Source: Dendrocalamus latiflorus (Eukaryota; Streptophyta; Magnoliopsida; Poales; Poaceae). Taken from it: a stretch of DNA of 64,000 nucleotides. The DNA lies in NCBI GenBank assembly GCA_017311315.1, contig CM029632.1:15092075-15156074 (forward strand), in the 5' to 3' direction. Shown one piece after another: positions 57,720-64,000 of this stretch; position 1 is the first letter of the stretch; each line of letters begins with the position of its first letter. The notes beneath the pieces were generated by a model. That model did not search any database. It was not told where the DNA came from and saw only the letters and a program-made list of their open reading frames with translations. Both the position numbers and the translations under genes were made by a program.

Positions 57720-58588
57720 ATGGCCAAGAACAAGGCTAGAAGCAAGAAGAAGAAACCAGTAGCTCCTATTCGCTTTAGTCCCTACCACTCAACCAAGTAT
57801 CCGCTCAAACCCACTCCGCAGAGATTGCTGAGAAGCAACCCTCACAATGGAAATAACAACGGCATGGCACCAAGCAAACCTCGAAAAGACATTACTTGCT
57901 TCTATTGCCGAGATATTGGGCACCATGCTAACCATTGCCCCCAGAAGACGCAAGACAAAGGGGCCAACTGCTGTAACCATGGACACCCAGGGCACCATAT
58001 GAGAGACTGCCCACAACGGATATCGGACAATCAAGAAAAGAATGACGTCTCCAACAACCTCAGTTTTGAAAAAGGAAAGCCTGATCGCTCCAAGTGTGTC
58101 ATCAAGAAACAAGCTGCCCGTGTCAAGATTCGGCTACTCGGTTCAGAAGATTTGTCAGCTACTACATGCGCTGGATGTCGCAATACAGGACGTAACAGCC
58201 AATCATGCCCTCCACTACGGCAGGTTACATGCTTTGCCTGTGGACAACCAGAGCACTACAGTTACAATTGCCAGCTTCGTACTGCCCTTGCTACAAGGAA
58301 CACCATCTACCAGAAAGCTGCCTCAAGGATCTAGTGGCATGTACGCGATGTGGAGAAAAAGGGCACCGAGAAGACCAATGCACTACAAACTGCCCCAACT
58401 GTGAGGAAGATCATCAACCTGGAGAATGCCCAACGCGCAAAGTCACGTGTTTTCTTTGTGAAGGACAGGATCATTGCCCCAAGGACTGCTACATGAACTT
58501 ATTGCTAACCAAGGCTGCCAAGATACAAAAGCTGAGTCTCCAAATTACCATTAGACTCACAATGACCAAAGCCGATGAGCGCAATTAG
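57720..58588 (+). pseudogene. Poly-zinc-knuckle (Gag-like) protein gene, frameshifted, copy 2
   Basis: The two frames (57720-58334 and the frame ending at 58588) have the same translations as copy 1 and the same frame change in module 5, so the damage predates the tandem duplication. The last module is followed by an Ile/Leu-rich tail and a stop. It has no neighbouring pol gene; any mobility would depend on proteins supplied by another element. Confidence 0.75.
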
Positions 58589-58602
58589 TACCGGTCACTC
58601 GC

Positions 58603-58619
58603 CAGTTTAAGGGGGGTAG
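58603..58619 (+). other. Second purine tract, internal region 2
   Basis: Same 17-base sequence and position relative to the unit as 50226-50242. Confidence 0.75.
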
Positions 58620-58957
58620 CCAGAATGGACAAGGGGTGTTGGGACACCACGATGGAGGGCCACTGCCACCAGTCCAAGGTAAAGGGAAAGTCAACAACCA
58701 GCGTTGAAGAAACCACAAGTCCCAAAGATGTCGAGCAATGAAGGGAAGCCAACATCAAATTATCCAGAAGAGCAAGGTTCTCTCTGTGTGACATTTTTCT
58801 ATGTGCTAACCCACTTTTGTGCAGCTTCCCTCCTTTCCGACAGCACCAAGAGCAGTGCGCGTAGTACCAAGCAGTACCCTAGAACCCTTTTGCTAGCCAG
58901 CTTGTTCCCACCTACTTCTTTCCACTCCACCCGAATCTCGGGGACGAGATTCAGTTT

Positions 58958-58972
58958 AAGGGGGGTAGGATT
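58958..58972 (+). other. Terminal polypurine tract, internal region 2
   Basis: AAGGGGGGTAGGATT directly precedes LTR 3. Confidence 0.85.
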
Positions 58973-61900
58973 TGTAACATCCCAAATAGGGAATTACTGT
59001 AATTGCGAAAAGTGTAAAATCTTTTAATTGTTTTCTTGGGTTTTCCAAAAAAAATTTGGCGTTACTTGAATCTCTTAAATTGGATTTTCTTGCCGAAAGC
59101 CCGAGTAATAAAAATCCAAACCTTGGAATCCAGAACCAAGGTTGAAAATCAAATCGAGAAAATCCAAATCCCCTTGGAAACATTAATCTCAGATTTTAAA
59201 TTTTAAATATGGCCATCCCGGGCCAACAATAGAAATCGAAAATCAATATGAAACCCTTCCATTCAAACTTTGTATCCGGCACTTCAAATTTGGAAAATTA
59301 AGATTTATTTTCCCCCAAATCCTGATGATCTCAAAAATTAAATGGTTGGATTCAAAAATCTAAACCTAGCTTTTAAATTCAAAATCTACTCACAAATCCA
59401 AAATTAGAAATTCTTAAAATCATTAAACAAATTTTCTCGGGCCCAGCCCATTTCTTCCTTTCCCTCTCCCGGGCCATTCTCTTCTCAGCACGCGCGGCCT
59501 CTCCTTTTCTCTGGCCCCAGCCCACCCGACCGCCTCTTCCTTCTTCCTCCTTGCTCCCTTGCTCCTCCTCCCTCTTCTCCTGTCGCGCCGAGCCAGCCCA
59601 CTGCCTCCCCGCGCAGCTTCGCCCCGGCCCGGCCCGCGCCTCTCTCCGCCCCTGGTATTGCTTAACCCGCCACGTACGCTCCCTACCACCGGCCTAGCTC
59701 CGCGCGCGCTGCTCCCTACCCCGGCGTTACTCCTCAGCGTCGCCTCCGCCCCGCGTTAATCCGCCTGCGCGTCTTCAATGCCGGCATTATTGCCCCGAGC
59801 GCGCGCACGTCATTATAGCACCCCGAGCTCACCCCTTTCCCCACTTCTCCTTCTCCCTCAAACTGAGCTCAGCTCGGGCTGGCTTTGTGCGCGCCACCGG
59901 CCCTCTTCCCATTTCCGGCCATCTCCGGCAAGCCGCCCCGATTTGAGTGCATCACGGCGTGCGCCCGAGCGTCCACCACCTCCCCTCGTCGTTAATCGGA
60001 GCGCCATCGCCCGAGCACGCCGCGCTCGCGTCTTCTCCGCCTCCGGCCGGCCACCGCCACTTCCAGCGCCGCCGCCTCCTCGGTCGCCCCCTGATCGATT
60101 CCTCGCGCTGGGAGCTTCCTCTCGGTGCGTTGGAGCTCCTCCGACCGCCGGCTTGAGCCCTCCTTCCCCGCAGCGAGCCACCCACGGGAGCCCTCCACCG
60201 CCGTCGCCCGCGCACGGTGCCAGGCCGCCTCGACCTCCCTCCGACCGCTTCGGACATCCTGGTGAGCTCCCTGTACCTCCCTAATGGTTAGGCTCACCCC
60301 CCCTCCTTTCCCCTTCCTCTCCGGCCACCGGCGCCCAACCGGCTCTGCCCCGCCGTCCGCTCCCCACTACCGCCAGCACACTTTGGCTCCACCCCGGGCG
60401 GAGCCGATACCTCCTGGAGCATCCTCGTTGCCCGGGCAACCCCTTTCACCAGTCGCCGCCGCCTCCCCGGCCTTTCCTCTCCGGTGTCGCCGCCGCTGCC
60501 ATGTCTCGGCCTCCCTCCTCTGTTTCCGCTGTCGCTGCCCCGCTCTGTTCTCAGCACAACCGACAGCCCCTTGTCTCTCTCTTGTGTATGACTTGTGGGC
60601 CCAGTCAGCCAAGTATACCCAAGAGCTTTTGCCTGCATGTCCCTCTGTGGTGATTGGCTAATTTGCAAAATAGGATTGTGCAGACGATCAAAGGAGCAAA
60701 TCTGTGAACTAGGGGTTATAAATAAAAATGAGAATAAGGAATTATTCATGAGTTCATAATGAAAAGATATATGTAAATAAGCTAAAAACTTAACATTGGC
60801 CAAACAAGATTAATAACTAAAACAAGTTCACGCATGGTCTGTTTTCAGATAACAAGAATTTGTGTGGATCCAATGGATATTAATATTAGAAATCAAAAAT
60901 GTGAAGCTAATTAGGAGATCATCTTTTATGAATTAAGGATAATATAAGTTGATCCTAAATAATTAAAGTTGCATATTTGAAGCTTTATAAGGATAATTCC
61001 AATACTCTCGAATGGCATCGAACAAATCGAACATTAATATCACATTCTGTTAAATACTCGAATGATCTAATTGGTATCTTCCATCTCTCGATCCAAATTA
61101 AAATCCATTAATGTCAAACTAAGTAAATCAATTTAACAAGTTGTTTTTACCACATAAAATATCAACCCTAAATTGCTCATCTCTAGAATCATGTTATCTC
61201 TTATTAGTGTTCAAAATAATTATTGGTGAAATCCTCAATAATCACCTGTAAAATGCTAATATATAAATTGATGATTTCCTCGTCCAAAAATAATCGACCT
61301 TGCCCATAATAACAGCTGGTCAAAAGATTGAGCCCATACTTATATTCAGTTGTAACCTCAGAAAAGCATCATCACATGAAATATCCAAGTTTCATTAAGT
61401 AATTAAAATTACCCATCCCCTGTAAGACTCCCGCATGATAAAATCACAAAGTCCTATTCCCTCTTTTCGATAACCTTCTCCATCTAACCATAAGTCTTGC
61501 CTGACTCATGGAACTTTCTTGATAAATGTAAGTCAGATAAAAAGTAAGTCGCCAAATAAAAGGTCGAGCCTCGCCTTTTCCCCAAAACCGGCTAGGTTTG
61601 GCCACTACCTTTTTCCAGAATGAATAAATGCCTGAAGTTACTTATTCATTCTGATCCTCGTTATCCTAAAATTTTCCCTCACGGTAGAGCTATTCAGACA
61701 ACTCATTCTCTTACTTAAATCCAGCTACTGCTGTGTTCACGGCACGCTAATCCGAAATCTCTTTCTATACCCAAGTTGTAACAACTTTGCAATTTAAATT
61801 TAATCGGGCATTTATAATGTTTGGTTTTATTTGGTCTTTCTTTTCTTTGCTACGTATTAGAATCTGAAGACTCGACGAGGCGACGGATTCGAACAGTAAG

Positions 61901-63597
61901 ACTGGGTAAAAGCGAGTGAGGGCCAGTAATTCAAAGTCACTGATTGGGAAGGCTTTGAGTTGAATTAAGGCCATGGTAAACCAAGCAAGGCAAGTCATCA
62001 CTTTGATCATATTGATCCCACATTTTATGCAAATTTATATTCCTTTAAATTACCAACTTGCATGCCTAATTTATTATGCAAATGTATGTCAAAGTTTAAT
62101 GTAGCTACATGCCCATTTGCTGTTGTATTAAATTTAATATGCCATTCCTTGACAGTTGAATCATTTAATCCTTGTCACCTTAGATATTAATGATAATCTT
62201 TGCTAGCTATAGAATACATTAAAATGCTATGCTAGTCCGGTCAAGCCCAGGGCGCTGGTCGTCCTGATCATCAATCTTTACAACAAAAGAACTTTATTTT
62301 GGGACAGTCATGGGATGTACGTGGCTGAGTATTTTGTTACAACTGTTTTATGCTTCTCAAAACCCTCAAAACCTGCTGTACCTGTCTGGGCGGTTGGTGA
62401 GAGTGGATGGTGCCGATGTCGCACGAGAACCCGTGGTTTGTGGTAAGAACCGCCTGGACAAATTAAGGACTGAATCTTGTGATGACCTCCTTGTGTAAAA
62501 CAGTACAACCACAAGTCTATATGGGCACGACCTAGCTAATTAACTTGCAAAGGTTTAGTTAGATATCACCAGTGGAAAGTGGGTGCCAGGGCATACTGGT
62601 TTACTCACAGTGAGGCACAGGGATTTACTGTACTCATACGGCGCAAGAGGGGGCTTCTGACTGTGGTGGATTTAACCCTTCAGCGGTGAAACCTCAGCGG
62701 GTGGTGTCTGGCTAGACCGGAGTAAGGTAAAGGCTTTGTGATAACATTATCTGGGTCTCATGCCTAAGGAAGCATGTTGACTATTAAGATGATTTATCTC
62801 TTGTGGTGAAAGTGTACAACCTCTGCAGAGTTGAAAACTATTCGAATAGCCGTGCCCACGGTCAAGGGCGGACATAGGAACTTACTCGAGTTGGTTCTAT
62901 TTCCAAAAACATTTGTGGATGGGGTAAAACTAGTCAGAGGGACGTACTCTGAGTTTTGAATTTTTCCTGGAGGGAAGTACTCCAGTGGTGAAAACTAGCA
63001 TAGGTGGGGGTAACCATGCACTGTAAACGGTGGATGTAACCTGCACTTCTATTATTATCGCATTCTCGCAATCAATTTCATAAAATCTGTTTCAGTTAAA
63101 ATTGCTCAGTCTCAGGAGTTTTCCTACTTATTGTAATTCCCAAAACACTGCTTTTAGCAAATAAAATAGCCTCAAGCCTCCCTTGACAGCTTTGCATCTA
63201 TTATTACTGCATCCTGTGTGGTGGCTTGCTGAGTATCATCGTACTCATTCTTGCTTAATTGCTACCATTCAGTTAGAAAGAACAGGAATGCCAAGCCCTG
63301 CGATGCTAAAAAGGGGTCGACAGAGCTGGAAGACGAAGAGGCCATGGACTAGGTCGCGAACCCCAGTTGGCTGCCTGTGGGCAAGTCCTGAGGGTCCCAC
63401 CTGTGTGGAGTTTCCACTGCTGCATTTTATTGATTTCGGCCTAACCGGCCCATGGGTAAGTATTACTGTATTATTTAAGCTTCCGCATGATATGCTTTTG
63501 ATATACAGTAATGTATCTGTGAGCACTATCTACTGATCCAGGGAATAGTGCGGTGAAATCACAGAGGATCTGGGTTTTGCTAACCCGGGGTCCGACA
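58973..63597 (+). repeat. LTR 3 (4625 bp)
   Basis: Ends GGTCCGACA and is followed by the target duplication TGATC, with no primer site after it, so it is the true 3' end of the array. Private bases are C at 60527, T at 63304 and A at 63416. Confidence 0.95.
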
Positions 63598-64000
63598 TGA
63601 TCCCCCGAGCTCACCATGCCCCGATGTCGGTGCTCTCTTCGTGACCACGAACCAGGTTAGCGCCTTGCCGAGCCAGTGTCCTAAGCATATGATGCCACCA
63701 CAGCCCTCGGTTAGCAGCATGCGTGAGCTCCTCGTGAAGGCTCATTGTGTTGCCGAGGCAACCCACCAGCTCGACATCGAGTCTCGCTGCCCTCCGGTAG
63801 GTTGTTGCATGTATTTTTCAATTTTTGTTGCAACTCTTTTCTCTAATGTTGCACTATTGTTGCAGCCTTTGTCAATTTGTTGCAGATCTTTCTGGTTGTT
63901 GCATCTTTGTTACAAAAATATTGCAAATATTGTATGATAATGTTGCATATGTTTTAGGCTTTTTGTTACATATGTTGTATGATAATGTTGTAAGTGTCAC
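63598..64000 (+). other. Right flank of the LTR array, GTTGCA-rich; partial older element
   Basis: After the TGATC duplication comes a GC-balanced stretch, then from about 63800 T-rich DNA with GTTGCA recurring, as at 22101-22430. It is probably the continuation of the element that begins at 41984. The open frame 63641-63937 shows no domain. The segment is cut by the window end. Confidence 0.4.

Larger units (their letters stand above)
55221..58972 (+). other. Internal region 2
   Basis: 3752 bp, the same order of parts as internal region 1, including both degenerate tandem repeats (about 55716-56096 and 56376-56616). It ends in the purine tract that precedes LTR 3. Confidence 0.9.
42215..63602 (+). 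mobile_element. Tandem LTR retrotransposon array LTR-INT-LTR-INT-LTR, with TSDs
   Basis: Three 4625-bp LTRs (42220-46844, 50596-55220, 58973-63597) alternate with two internal regions (3751 and 3752 bp). A single pair of 5-bp target duplications TGATC (42215-42219 and 63598-63602) flanks the whole array, and no duplication surrounds the middle LTR. The unit repeats with period 8376-8377. Each LTR starts TGTAACATCCC and ends GGTCCGACA. The internal regions begin with a tRNA-iMet primer site and end with a purine tract. No protease, reverse transcriptase, RNase H or integrase is recognisable, so the element is non-autonomous (large retrotransposon derivative). LTR wording resembles Tekay/RIRE3-type Ty3/gypsy elements of grasses. 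Confidence 0.93.

Noticed and set aside
42220..63597. Assembly artefact as the explanation of the tandem array
   Set aside because: The units differ at several sites in a consistent pattern, the outer target duplication is exact, and each border is precise. Not fully excluded without long reads.

Overview
This window is nuclear DNA of a grass, most likely rice (Oryza) or a close relative. The evidence is two intronless, strongly GC-rich plant genes (a DYW-type pentatricopeptide repeat protein and a glutaredoxin-domain protein with a Cys4-type tail) in an AT-rich background packed with cereal-type transposons. There are no bacterial operons, no CRISPR array, and no rRNA or tRNA gene that I could recognise.

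Layout. 1-14 kb is transposon-rich intergenic DNA: a nested pair of Harbinger/Tourist-like MITEs (312-792), a small copia-type LTR element whose 3' LTR was split by a long-TIR Mutator-like MITE (7064-8789), a Stowaway MITE (about 9.9-10.1 kb) and a dead Ty1-copia remnant (10.4-12.7 kb). The glutaredoxin-like gene is at 14459-15622 on the minus strand. A 2.3-kb TIR element with C-rich minisatellites is at 19255-21573. A complete Reina-type Ty3/gypsy chromovirus (minus strand, 256-bp LTRs, TSD TGAAT, one in-frame TAG before the chromodomain) is at 23066-28203. Two hAT-like elements are at 28591-29058 and 33942-34523; the second sits just upstream of the DYW PPR gene (34845-36623, plus strand). 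37-42 kb is gene-free repeat DNA.

The most striking object is at 42220-63597, a 21.4-kb tandem retrotransposon array of the form LTR-internal-LTR-internal-LTR. All three LTRs are 4625 bp, the two internal regions are 3751 and 3752 bp, and one 5-bp target duplication (TGATC) flanks the whole array. The element is Tekay/RIRE3-like, with a tRNA-iMet primer site and a polypurine tract. It has no recognisable protease, reverse transcriptase, RNase H or integrase; its only credible coding content is a basic protein with about eight tandem CCHC zinc knuckles, broken by a frameshift. At seven LTR positions where I see differences, the middle LTR matches the third LTR in its 5' part and the first LTR in its 3' part. 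That is the pattern expected from unequal crossing over between the two LTRs of one insertion, with the exchange inside 52093-52150.

The genes are not functionally linked. The PPR protein is expected to act in organellar C-to-U RNA editing and the glutaredoxin-like protein at membranes. The rest of the window records nested transposition and recombination.
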